Source of the DNA: CALZJC01 sp041574955
GTDB lineage: Bacteria; Acidobacteriota; Thermoanaerobaculia; Multivoradales; JAHEKO01
Reading direction: 5' to 3'
Assembly (NCBI GenBank): GCA_041574955.1
Contig: JBFGNS010000001.1
Coordinates: forward strand, 52,830 to 116,829
Length of the DNA stretch: 64,000 nucleotides
The stretch's first letter is position 1, and the number at the start of each line of letters is the position of its first letter. The position numbers were made by a program, and so were the translations under genes. The notes below the pieces were generated by a model, which saw only the letters and a list, made by a program, of their open reading frames with translations, did no database searches and had not been told where the DNA came from. Positions 38,134-45,379 of this stretch are shown here, piece by piece.

Positions 38134-38622
38134 TCAGCCGCGTTCAGGCTCGAGCAGCCGCTGCAACCGGCCGCGCGCACCAGCCAGCCGCGGCCACTCT
38201 TCGAGCGGCAGCTCGACGACCGCCAGAAAGGCGGTTTTGAGCCGCACTGTGGCGCCGGTCAGCCGGCCAACCAGCGCTTCGAGGTCGGGGTTGTGTCCGA
38301 CGATCATCACCACCCGGTCGCTCTCCCGGGCGTGGCTCGCCACCACCCGCAAGTGGCCGGACACGCCGCTGCCGTAGAGCTCGCGCGTCACGACGAAGCG
38401 CGGCTCGCAGCCGGCGGCCGCCACCACCCGGCGGGCGGTGTCATGGGCGCGCCGCGCGCTCGAGGTGGTCACCAGGTCGGGCAGCAGGTCGAGCTCCGCG
38501 AGCAGCTCGCCGATGCGCTTGGCGGCACGCCGCCCGCGCTTCTTGAGCGGCCGGTCGTGATCGGCCAACGCCGGGTCGGACCAGCTCGACTTGCCGTGTC
38601 GCAGGACCAGCAGGGTCTTCAC
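38134..38622 (-). CDS. sixA: SixA-type histidine phosphatase
   Basis: Small histidine phosphatase of 162 aa. The catalytic RHG (R8-H9-G10), TSSARRAHDTA and VGHNPDLEALV are all present. SixA dephosphorylates phospho-His (for example on HPt domains or NPr). The GTG start is 22 bp after the DUF5995 stop, so it is the last gene of the ade-fabH-pilZ-DUF5995-sixA operon. A chemotaxis HPt kinase (CheA) is encoded nearby, but a link is only a guess. Confidence 0.88.
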   Translation of the reverse strand: MKTLLVLRHGKSSWSDPALADHDRPLKKRGRRAAKRIGELLAELDLLPDLVTTSSARRAHDTARRVVAAAGCEPRFVVTRELYGSGVSGHLRVVASHARESDRVVMIVGHNPDLEALVGRLTGATVRLKTAFLAVVELPLEEWPRLAGARGRLQRLLEPERG

Positions 38623-38644
38623 GGTACCGTCCGGCCGCCGTCGC

Positions 38645-39406
38645 TCAGCTCAACAGATCGACGATCTCGGGCACGCTGCCACGCTCACCGAGCCGCACCA
38701 GCCAGGTGGTGAGCCGGGTGAGCGGCGGCGGATCCCGGACCAGCCGGCCGAGCAGCGCGACCTTGAGGTCGGTGCGGGCGATCTCGCGGGCCTGCGCGCC
38801 GGGGTCGAGCGGCGCCAGCCTGCGCGCCAACTCCCAGGCGCGCCCCCGCGCCTCGCTCATCGAGAAGTTGATCACCGCATCCTCGCGGTCGCCGGCCAGC
38901 CGGTCCAGCCGGCGCAGCTTCGGCCACACCTCGCTCAGCTCCTGCTTGACGCCGTCGACGAGCGACGCCAGCACGTCGTTGATCTTGTTGAAGTCGCCGG
39001 CCAGCGCCGGCAGCTCGTCGCCGGGTGCGGTTCGCGCCGCCGCGATACCCAGGTCCAGGTTGATGTGGGCGTTCATGCCGAGCAGCAGATGCTGCAGGAC
39101 GATCGGCCGCCAGCGGCGGGCGGCGTCGAACGCCAGCCGCCAGCTGGCGCTCGGCGGCTCGCCCCGGCTGTAGCGCTGGTAGGCGTCTAGGTAGCGGTTG
39201 GCGAACACCACGTCGAGCCGCTCCATGCGGGAGCCATCCTCGAACTCGCCGGCGGCGATGCCCTCGCGCACCCGCACGGTGACCTTGCGGTACAAAGCGG
39301 CGAAGTAGCCGTTGCGGCTGGCCTGCCGCCGGCAGCTGTCGACGATCTCGTCGAGGGCGGCGACAACCTCGTCGATCGAGCGCGCGCCGCCCGTCTCACC
39401 GCTCAC
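38645..39406 (-). CDS. DUF5995 family protein
   Basis: Cytoplasmic protein of 253 aa resembling DUF5995. Landmarks are YFAALYRKVTVRVREGI, FANRYLDAYQRY, ASWRLAFDAARRWRPIVLQHLLLG, NAHINLDLGIAAAR and DFNKINDVLASL. The conserved LGMNAHINLDL suggests a metal or heme pocket, but no function is established. The GTG start overlaps the PilZ gene's stop (GTGA); a longer upstream frame is out-competed by that coupling. Possibly a lipid-linked or oxidative enzyme. Confidence 0.8.
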   Translation of the reverse strand: MSGETGGARSIDEVVAALDEIVDSCRRQASRNGYFAALYRKVTVRVREGIAAGEFEDGSRMERLDVVFANRYLDAYQRYSRGEPPSASWRLAFDAARRWRPIVLQHLLLGMNAHINLDLGIAAARTAPGDELPALAGDFNKINDVLASLVDGVKQELSEVWPKLRRLDRLAGDREDAVINFSMSEARGRAWELARRLAPLDPGAQAREIARTDLKVALLGRLVRDPPPLTRLTTWLVRLGERGSVPEIVDLLS

Positions 39407-39726
39407 GGCGACGAGATGACGAACTCGATGCCGGCGCGGTACGGCGGAAGCCAGTCGCCGTAATGCGGATCTGCGCTCGGGACCATCCGGCACCAGACCA
39501 CCCGCCCCCTCATCCGTACCCGGCTGCCCGGCGCGCCGAAGGTGAAGAAGTACTCCTTGTTCACCGCCAGGCCCGACCAGGTGCGCACTGCCATGCCGCC
39601 CGCGCTGATGGTCAGCACCTCGCCCTCGACCGGCTGCACCAGCGGCATGTCGCGCAGCTGCCTGCGCTCGTGGCGGCGCAGCCCGGACTCTTCTGCGGTC
39701 CCCTGAGCTGCTGCAGGCTCGGTCAT
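39403..39726 (-). CDS. PilZ-domain protein
   Basis: 107 aa, a single PilZ-like domain. The RxxxR-type motif is RRHERRQLRD and the second motif is ISAGGMAV, close to the c-di-GMP-binding (D/N)xSxxG consensus but with Ala for the usual second position. The ATG 39726 start removes a basic upstream stretch that has no support. Coupled to the DUF5995 gene by GTGA. Likely a c-di-GMP effector, although binding should be called tentative given the altered motif. Confidence 0.75.
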   Translation of the reverse strand: MTEPAAAQGTAEESGLRRHERRQLRDMPLVQPVEGEVLTISAGGMAVRTWSGLAVNKEYFFTFGAPGSRVRMRGRVVWCRMVPSADPHYGDWLPPYRAGIEFVISSP

Positions 39727-39790
39727 CGACTGTCGGCTCCGTGGCCGGGATTCTACACGACGCACCGCCGGCCGCCAGCCGGGCCGCGCG

Positions 39791-40777
39791 TCAGAACCTC
39801 AGCAGCACACCTGCCCAGTGGAAGCCGGCGCCGAAGGCGGCCAGCAGCACCAGATCGCCCGGCGCGATTCGTCCCTGCTGTCGCGCTTCCCACAGCGCCA
39901 GGGGCACCGAGGCCGATCCCGTGTTGCCGTACCGGTCGACGTTGACGTACACCTTCTCGTCCGGCAGGCCGAGCGACTTCTGCACCGCCGCCAGGATGCG
40001 CAGGTTGGCCTGGTGCGGCACCAGCAGCGCAACCTCGCCAGCCTCCACGCCCGCCTGCGCCAGCACCTCGCGCGACGCCTGGGTCATGCGCTGCACCGCC
40101 TCCTTGAACACTTCGCGGCCGTTCATCACCACCTCCATATGCTCGCCGCGCTCGGCGCGCTCGAGGGTGAACGGCTTGCGAGTGCCGCCGACCATCCGCC
40201 CGAGGATGCCGGCCTTGCTGCCGTCGGTGCCGGCGGTGACCGCCAGGATCTCCGCCGCCCGGTCGTGCTGGGTGACGATGGCGGCGCCGGCGGCGTCGCC
40301 GAACAGCACGCAGGTGTTGCGGTCGTGCCAGTTCATCAGCCGGGTGATCAGCTCCACCGCGATGACCAGGATCCGCCGGCCGTCCGCCACCCGCGAGCGG
40401 GCCAGGTCGAGACCCATCAGGAAGCCGGCGCAGCCGCTGCCGGCGAGATCGTAGGCCGGCACCTCGCGCGCGCCGAGGCCGACCTGGATGAACGATGCCG
40501 TGTCGGGAGCGTACACTTCGGGGGTGTCGGTGGCGACGATGATCTCGTCGACGTCGGTGGCCTCCAGCCCGGCGTCGTCCAGCGCCCGGCGCGCCGCAGC
40601 GATGCCGAGGTCGGAGGTGGCCTCGTGGTCGGCCGCCACCCGTCGCGTCTTGATGCCGGTACGGCTGGTGATCCACTCGTCCGAGGTGTCGACCCACGCG
40701 GTCCACTCGTCGTTGGTCATCACCCGCTCGGGCACGTAGGCGCCGAGGCCGGTGAGGCCGATCCTGGGCTGGGTCAT
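39791..40777 (-). CDS. fabH: beta-ketoacyl-ACP synthase III
   Basis: Condenses acetyl-CoA (or another acyl-CoA) with malonyl-ACP to start fatty acid synthesis, cytoplasmic, 328 aa. The Cys-His-Asn triad is visible: C116 in AGSGCAGFL, His in VPHQANLRI, Asn in NTGSASVPLAL. It carries GKTVVL-like cores only weakly, but TSDEWITSRTGIKTRRV at the N-terminus is diagnostic. It lies between ade and a PilZ gene with short gaps. No acpP, fabD or plsX is next to it, so it may be a secondary FabH for a special starter. Confidence 0.92.
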   Translation of the reverse strand: MTQPRIGLTGLGAYVPERVMTNDEWTAWVDTSDEWITSRTGIKTRRVAADHEATSDLGIAAARRALDDAGLEATDVDEIIVATDTPEVYAPDTASFIQVGLGAREVPAYDLAGSGCAGFLMGLDLARSRVADGRRILVIAVELITRLMNWHDRNTCVLFGDAAGAAIVTQHDRAAEILAVTAGTDGSKAGILGRMVGGTRKPFTLERAERGEHMEVVMNGREVFKEAVQRMTQASREVLAQAGVEAGEVALLVPHQANLRILAAVQKSLGLPDEKVYVNVDRYGNTGSASVPLALWEARQQGRIAPGDLVLLAAFGAGFHWAGVLLRF

Positions 40778-40829
40778 CTGGTGCGCTCCGCCGCGTGGCT
40801 CAGCAGTCTACCGCCGGCGCCGGCGGGCG

Positions 40830-42536
40830 TCAGCCGGCCCATAGCGGAACGATCTCGAATCTGTCGACGTCGACCAGGCCCTGATCGGTCAGCTTGAGGC
40901 TGGGGATCACCTCGAGCCCCAGGAAGCTCATCGCCATGAACGGATCGTGCAGCCGTGTGCCGAGCTCGCGCGCGGCGGCGAGAGCGGCGTCGAGCTCGGC
41001 CCGGACCTCGGTGATCGGCCGGTCGCTCATCAGCCCGGCCAGCGGCAGGGCGACGGCGGCCAGCACCTGCTCGCCCTCGGCCACCACCATGCCGCCGCCG
41101 AGCGAGGCGGCGTGGCGGGCGGCGGTGAGCATCGAGCGGTCGTCGGCGCCCACCACCACCAGGTTGTGGTGATCGTGCGCTACCGACGAGGCCAGCGCCC
41201 CCCGGCCGAGGCCAAAGCCGCGCACGAAGCCCAGTCCCGCCGCGCCGGTCGCGCGGTGGCGCTCGATCACCGCCAGCTTGAGCAGGTCGCGTCCCGGGTC
41301 GGCGACCGCCATCCCGTCGACCACGGTGGCCGGCTCGACCAGGCTCTCGGTCACCAGCTGGTCCGGCACCACGCCGATCACCCGCAGCGACTCGCCGGCG
41401 GCGGGTACGGTCAGCTCGATCTGCTCCCAGGCGACGTTGATCGTCGAGCGCAGCGGGTAGGGGTCGCGTGCCGGCGCCGGCACCACCATCTCGCCGTCGC
41501 GCGCCACCAGCCGGCCGCCGCGGAACACCAGGTGGGGGCGCGGCGCCGACAGGTCGGCGAAGGCGATCATGTCGGCTCGCCGGCCGGGTGTCAGCGCGCC
41601 CCGGTCGCGCAGCCGGAAGTAGTCGGCGGTGTTCCAGGTTGCCATGCGGATGGCGGTCAGCGGGTCCAGGCCCTCCTCGATCGCTGTGCGCACCATGTAG
41701 TCGATATGGCCGTGATCGAGCAGGTCGGCCGGCATCCGGTCGTCGGTGCAGAAACAGATGCGGTGGTGGTTGGCCGGCGTCACCAGCGGTAGCAACGCCC
41801 GCAGGTTGCGGGCGTTGGTCGCCTCGCGGATGAAGATCGTCAGCCCCATGCGCAGCTTCTCGAGCGCTTCTTCGACGGTCGTGCACTCGTGATCGGAGCC
41901 GATGCCGGCGGCGACGTACGCGGCCAGCGGCTTGCCGGCGAGCCCGGGACAGTGGCCGTCGAGCACCAGCTCGTCGAACTCGCGCAGCTTGTCGAGCACC
42001 TCGCCGTCGCCGTGCACGACGCCGGGGAAGTTCATCACCTCGGCCAGCCCGAGCACCCACGGATCGGTCTTGAACGAGGCCAGGTCGTAGCTGCGCAGCA
42101 CCGCGCCGTTGGTCTCCATCGAGGTGGCTGGCACGCACGAGGAGGCCATCACGAACATTGACAGCGGCCCGCCCTTGGCCGACTCGAACATGAAGCGGAT
42201 ACCGTCGAGGCCGAGCACGTTGGCGATCTCGTGGGGGTCGGTCACCACGGTGGTGGTGCCCAACGGCACCACGGCGCGTGCGTACTCCGACGGCGTCACC
42301 AGGCTCGACTCGATGTGCACGTGGGCGTCGATGAAGCCGGGGGCTAGGTAGGCGCCCTCGAGGTCGATCGTCTCGCGAGCCTCGTAATCGCCGAGGCCGA
42401 CGATGCGCGAGCGCACCACGGCGACGCTGGTTTCGACGATCTCGCCGCTCAGCACGTTGACCAGCCGCGCGTTGCGAATCAGCAGATCGGCGGCCTGGTC
42501 GCCGCGGGCGTAACGGATGAGCTCTTCGAGTCGCAC
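40830..42536 (-). CDS. ade: adenine deaminase
   Basis: Converts adenine to hypoxanthine and ammonia, cytoplasmic, 568 aa. The amidohydrolase core has FIDAHVHIESSLVTPSEYAR with HxH, TDPHEIANVLG, DGHCPGL and CTDDRMP. The C-terminal adenine deaminase domain has HDHHNLVVVGAD and MSFLGLEVIPSLKLTD. I chose the GTG at 42536 because of an upstream GGGAGG and the usual family length; longer readings start inside the divergent small gene. Its product feeds the purine hydroxylase encoded at the left end. It heads a minus-strand operon with fabH, pilZ, DUF5995 and sixA. Confidence 0.93.
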   Translation of the reverse strand: MRLEELIRYARGDQAADLLIRNARLVNVLSGEIVETSVAVVRSRIVGLGDYEARETIDLEGAYLAPGFIDAHVHIESSLVTPSEYARAVVPLGTTTVVTDPHEIANVLGLDGIRFMFESAKGGPLSMFVMASSCVPATSMETNGAVLRSYDLASFKTDPWVLGLAEVMNFPGVVHGDGEVLDKLREFDELVLDGHCPGLAGKPLAAYVAAGIGSDHECTTVEEALEKLRMGLTIFIREATNARNLRALLPLVTPANHHRICFCTDDRMPADLLDHGHIDYMVRTAIEEGLDPLTAIRMATWNTADYFRLRDRGALTPGRRADMIAFADLSAPRPHLVFRGGRLVARDGEMVVPAPARDPYPLRSTINVAWEQIELTVPAAGESLRVIGVVPDQLVTESLVEPATVVDGMAVADPGRDLLKLAVIERHRATGAAGLGFVRGFGLGRGALASSVAHDHHNLVVVGADDRSMLTAARHAASLGGGMVVAEGEQVLAAVALPLAGLMSDRPITEVRAELDAALAAARELGTRLHDPFMAMSFLGLEVIPSLKLTDQGLVDVDRFEIVPLWAG

Positions 42537-42560
42537 GGCGGCCGACCTCCCTGGGGCGGG

Positions 42561-42566
42561 ATTGTA
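42561..42566 (-). promoter_or_regulatory. -10-like element (GAGCTACAAT) upstream of ade
   Basis: TACAAT on the minus strand 24 bp before the ade GTG, a reasonable distance for a -10. No -35 match. Confidence 0.35.
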
Positions 42567-42637
42567 GCTCGTCGCCGAGACGAAACCGATCGTGCCGGCG
42601 TTGCGTCCTATACCGTGAAGGAGGTCGCGCCTCCGGC

Positions 42638-42847
42638 ATGCAGCCACGCTATCCCGACATCCACGTGCGTATCCGCAGCCGCAACCTGCTGACCCTGGTC
42701 GCCGCCGTGCGCGAGGAGCTGCGCCGGGCGCGCGTCGACCGCGCCGAGATACGCCGCTTCTCGAACCAGGCGCTGGCGGCCGGCGGCGTGCAGCGGGCGC
42801 GGCGCATCTGCCGTCGCTGGGTCGATGCGCGGGTGGTCGGCGACTGA
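42638..42847 (+). CDS. small basic conserved-looking protein
   Basis: 69 aa, ATG start, with an AAGGAGG ribosome-site sequence about 13 nt upstream (a little far). Helical and Arg-rich: VAAVREELRRARVDRAEIRRF, then ARRICRRWVDARVV. It has the look of a small regulatory or nucleic-acid-binding protein; no family recognised. It is divergent from ade and sits about 60 bp upstream of the selenoprotein gene on the same strand. Confidence 0.6.
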   Translation: MQPRYPDIHVRIRSRNLLTLVAAVREELRRARVDRAEIRRFSNQALAAGGVQRARRICRRWVDARVVGD

Positions 42848-42871
42848 CCCGGCGGCGCGGCCGGTGGCCGG

Positions 42872-42877
42872 TTGACA
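42872..42877 (+). promoter_or_regulatory. -35-like TTGACA upstream of the selenoprotein gene
   Basis: A consensus TTGACA 31 bp before the ATG at 42908. No TATAAT-like box is found at 16-18 bp, so a promoter is only possible. Confidence 0.25.
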
Positions 42878-42907
42878 GCGGCTCGCGGCTGATGTTCCAC
42901 TGCCGCC

Positions 42908-43465
42908 ATGGTGTCGTGGATACGCACCGTCGACCCGGCCGACGCCGACGGCCTGCTGGCCCGGCTGTACGACGCCGCCCGGCGCCGCGCCGGCAGGGTG
43001 TTCAACATCATCCGCATCCAGAGCCCGCGGCCGCGCGTGCTCGGCGCCTCGACCCGTCTGTACCTGGAGGTGATGCACTCGCGCGCCAGCGGCCTGAGCC
43101 GTGCCAGGCGCGAGATGATCGCCACCGCGGTGTCGCGGCTCAACGGCTGCTTCTACTGAACGCGTGCGCACGCCAACGACCTCCGGGAAGAGGTCGCCGG
43201 ACAGCCGGGCGCCGACGAGCTGGTGGCGGCGATCAGCCGTGACTACCGGCAGGCGGAGCTGCCACCGGCCGATCGCGCCATGCTCGACTTCGCCGCCCGG
43301 CTGACCGAGAGCCCGGCCGCGGTCTCGGAGGACGATCTCGAGTCGCTGCGGCGGCACGGCTTCGACGACGGGGCGATCCACGACATCGTGCAGGTGACGG
43401 CGCTGTTCAACTACTACAACCGCCTCGCCGAAGGCCTCGGGATCCAGTCCGAGCCCGACTGGTAG
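42908..43465 (+). CDS. AhpD/carboxymuconolactone-decarboxylase-like selenoprotein (in-frame TGA = Sec84)
   Basis: Read through one in-frame TGA at 43157-43159 the gene encodes 185 aa. The N-terminal 83 residues and the 101 after the TGA are in the same frame and together make one CMD/AhpD-type 'peroxidase-related' protein. The TGA sits exactly at the second redox residue of the family motif C-x-x-C-x-x-x-H: C81-F-Y-U84-T-R-A-H88. The C-terminal half continues normally (MLDFAARLTESPAAVSEDDL, then VQVTALFNYYNRLAEGLG). A SECIS-like hairpin starts 17 nt after the TGA, its loop 24 nt after. The predicted role is a thiol/selenol peroxidase or disulfide reductase in the cytoplasm. A simple nonsense mutation at that one codon is the main alternative. 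Conventional annotation would split it into two fragments, 42908-43159 and 43223-43465. It converges with cheB, 2 bp apart. Confidence 0.88.
43177..43196 (+). promoter_or_regulatory. bacterial SECIS-like stem-loop
   Basis: A perfect 7-bp stem, CGACCTC with GAGGTCG, closed by the 6-nt loop CGGGAA (43184-43189). Below a 2x2 mismatch, CC and GG can add two more pairs (43173-43174 with 43199-43200). The loop begins 24 nt after the Sec TGA, inside the distance window usual for bacterial SECIS elements, and the second loop base is G. It lies inside the coding frame, as bacterial SECIS do. It should recruit SelB. Confidence 0.75.
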
Positions 43466-43467
43466 CG

Positions 43468-44535
43468 TCAGCCGTCGCCGTCGCCGGTGAGCAGCTGCCG
43501 CAAGCGGCTGCCGATGGCGTCTAGGGCCAGGGTCTCGTCGACCACGCCGAGCTCCACCGCGGCGCGCGGCATGCCCCATACCACCGAGCTGCCCTCGTCC
43601 TGCGCCAGCGTGTAGGCCCCGGCCTGCTTCATCGCCGCCATGCCCGCGGCGCCGTCGCGCCCCATGCCGGTCAGCAGCACCGCCAGCCCGCCGTCGCCGG
43701 CGCTGTGCGCCGCGGAGGAGAACAGGATGTCGATCGACGGCCGGTGGCTGTCGCCGTCCGCGGCCTCGGCCAGGCGGGCGAACAGCCGGCGCCCACGCCG
43801 GCCGACCCTCAGGTGGTGGCCGGCGGGAGCGATGTAGACCGTCGCCGGCAGCAGGCTCTCGCCGTCCTCGGCCTCGCGCACCGCCAGCGGCAGACGTCCG
43901 TTGAGCCGCTCGGCGAAGGCGGCGGTGAAGCCCGGCGGCATGTGCTGGGCGACGACCGCCGGCACCGGCAGCACCGGACCGAGGTCTTGGAGCAGGCGCT
44001 GCAGGGCGACCGGCCCACCGGTGGAGGCGCCCATCACCAGCAGCGAGAACGGTGCCGAGCGGACGGCCGCGGCCGCCCGCGGCCGCGCCGCCGGCGGTGG
44101 GTCGGCGGCCGACGGTAGCGCCGCGGCGGTGGCGGGGGAGGCCCCGGCAACCTCGAGGATGCGGCCGATGAGCAGCGTCCGCAGGGCCTGGAAGTCGATC
44201 AGCGAATAGCTGCGCTTGTCGATGAAGTCGACCGCTCCGCGGTGCAGCGCCTCGATCGCCAGCGGTGCGTCGCGGCGCGACTGCCCCGACAGCACGATCA
44301 CCGGCGTCGGACCGTGGGCCGCCAGGTGGTCCAGGGCGCGCAGCCCGCCCATGCCGGGCATCGACAGATCGAGCGTGACGACGTCGGGACGCCACTCCTT
44401 GAGCCGCTCGAGCAGCTCCTCGCCGGAGGCCGCCGTGCCGACCACCTCCAGCCGGTCGTCCTCGTCCAGCATGCGGACGATGGCCTTGCGGATGAACGAC
44501 GAGTCGTCGACCACGGCGACGCGGATTGGCGTCAC
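43468..44535 (-). CDS. cheB: chemotaxis response regulator protein-glutamate methylesterase CheB
   Basis: 355 aa. The receiver domain has D10, D11, phospho-acceptor D56 (VTLDLSMPGMGG) and Lys in DFIDKRS. An Ala/Pro linker leads to the methylesterase domain with Ser in VMGASTGGPVAL, His in VAQHMPPGFT and Asp in GMGRDGAAGM. It removes methyl groups from, or deamidates, the MCP encoded in the same operon. Its ATG overlaps the cheR stop (ATGA). Last gene of the minus-strand chemosensory operon. Confidence 0.95.
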   Translation of the reverse strand: MTPIRVAVVDDSSFIRKAIVRMLDEDDRLEVVGTAASGEELLERLKEWRPDVVTLDLSMPGMGGLRALDHLAAHGPTPVIVLSGQSRRDAPLAIEALHRGAVDFIDKRSYSLIDFQALRTLLIGRILEVAGASPATAAALPSAADPPPAARPRAAAAVRSAPFSLLVMGASTGGPVALQRLLQDLGPVLPVPAVVAQHMPPGFTAAFAERLNGRLPLAVREAEDGESLLPATVYIAPAGHHLRVGRRGRRLFARLAEAADGDSHRPSIDILFSSAAHSAGDGGLAVLLTGMGRDGAAGMAAMKQAGAYTLAQDEGSSVVWGMPRAAVELGVVDETLALDAIGSRLRQLLTGDGDG

Positions 44536-45374
44536 CCGAGTTTTCTCTGATACGCGATGCAGCGGTCCAGCCGCACGGTCTCGAACTGCTCCGAGACGCC
44601 GATGATCGACTCGGCGTGGCCCAGGAACAGCAGGCCCCCGGGCCGCAGCACGCTGGCGAAGTTCGCCAGCGCCTTGCGCAGCGGGCCCTCGGCGAAGTAG
44701 ATGAAGACGTTACGGCAGAACACCACGTCGAACGGCTGGTTGTCGCGGTAGCTGCGGGTCTGCAGGATGTTGCCGAGGCTGAACTCGACGTCTTCGCGGT
44801 AGCGGGGCAGCAGCGTGAACTGGTCGGTGCCGCTGCGCGCGAAGTAGCGGTGGATCTGCTCCTCGCTGGTGGAGCGCAGCGAGTTGGGACCGTAGACGCC
44901 CCGCATGGCGGTAGCCAGGCGGCCAGCGTCGATGTCGAAGGCGCGGATCTGGAGGCGGCTGCCGATCAGCGCCTGTGGGCGGCTCTTGGCGAAGATGTTG
45001 AGGGTGTACGGCTCCTCGCCGGACGAGCAGCCGGCGCACAGCACCCGCAGAGTACCGGGCACCGCCGACGAGCCGCGCAGCCGCTCGACGCCCTCCTCGA
45101 GCAGCGCCTCGAACTGGGTGGTCTCGCGAAAGAAGAAGGTCTCGTTGTTGGTGACGCGGTGCGCCAGCTGCTCCTGCTCGCTCTCCAGCCGGTATTGCAG
45201 CAGCAGGTAGTAGTCCATGTAGCGAGACAGACCGAGCGCCTGCAGCCGCGGCCGCAACCGGGTGGCCAGCAGCTCCTTTTTGGCCTCCGGAAAGTGGATT
45301 CCGAACCGCTCGGCGATGAACTCGTTGAGGAGCTGATACTCCTCCGGCGCCATCGGGTGGATGGTGGTGGCCAT
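44532..45374 (-). CDS. cheR: chemotaxis protein methyltransferase CheR
   Basis: S-adenosylmethionine-dependent MCP glutamate methyltransferase, 280 aa. The N-terminal helical domain has VTNNETFFFRE, the SAM-binding motif is LRVLCAGCSSGEEPYT, and FDVVFCRNVFIYF and GGLLFLGHAESI follow. The ATG is 5 bp after the HEAT-repeat gene's stop and its own stop overlaps cheB. There is no C-terminal TPR or NWETF-binding extension. Confidence 0.95.
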   Translation of the reverse strand: MATTIHPMAPEEYQLLNEFIAERFGIHFPEAKKELLATRLRPRLQALGLSRYMDYYLLLQYRLESEQEQLAHRVTNNETFFFRETTQFEALLEEGVERLRGSSAVPGTLRVLCAGCSSGEEPYTLNIFAKSRPQALIGSRLQIRAFDIDAGRLATAMRGVYGPNSLRSTSEEQIHRYFARSGTDQFTLLPRYREDVEFSLGNILQTRSYRDNQPFDVVFCRNVFIYFAEGPLRKALANFASVLRPGGLLFLGHAESIIGVSEQFETVRLDRCIAYQRKLG

Positions 45375-45379
45375 CGCGA

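Noticed and set aside
39791..40777. Secondary-metabolite cluster around FabH
   Set aside because: No acyl carrier protein, ketosynthase II, thioesterase or tailoring gene adjoins it, so a biosynthetic cluster is not supported.
43223..43465. Separate short CMD-like gene starting at an ATG after the TGA
   Set aside because: It is in the same frame as 42908-43159, has no ribosome site and lacks the N-terminal half and active site of the family. The single read-through selenoprotein explains both parts.
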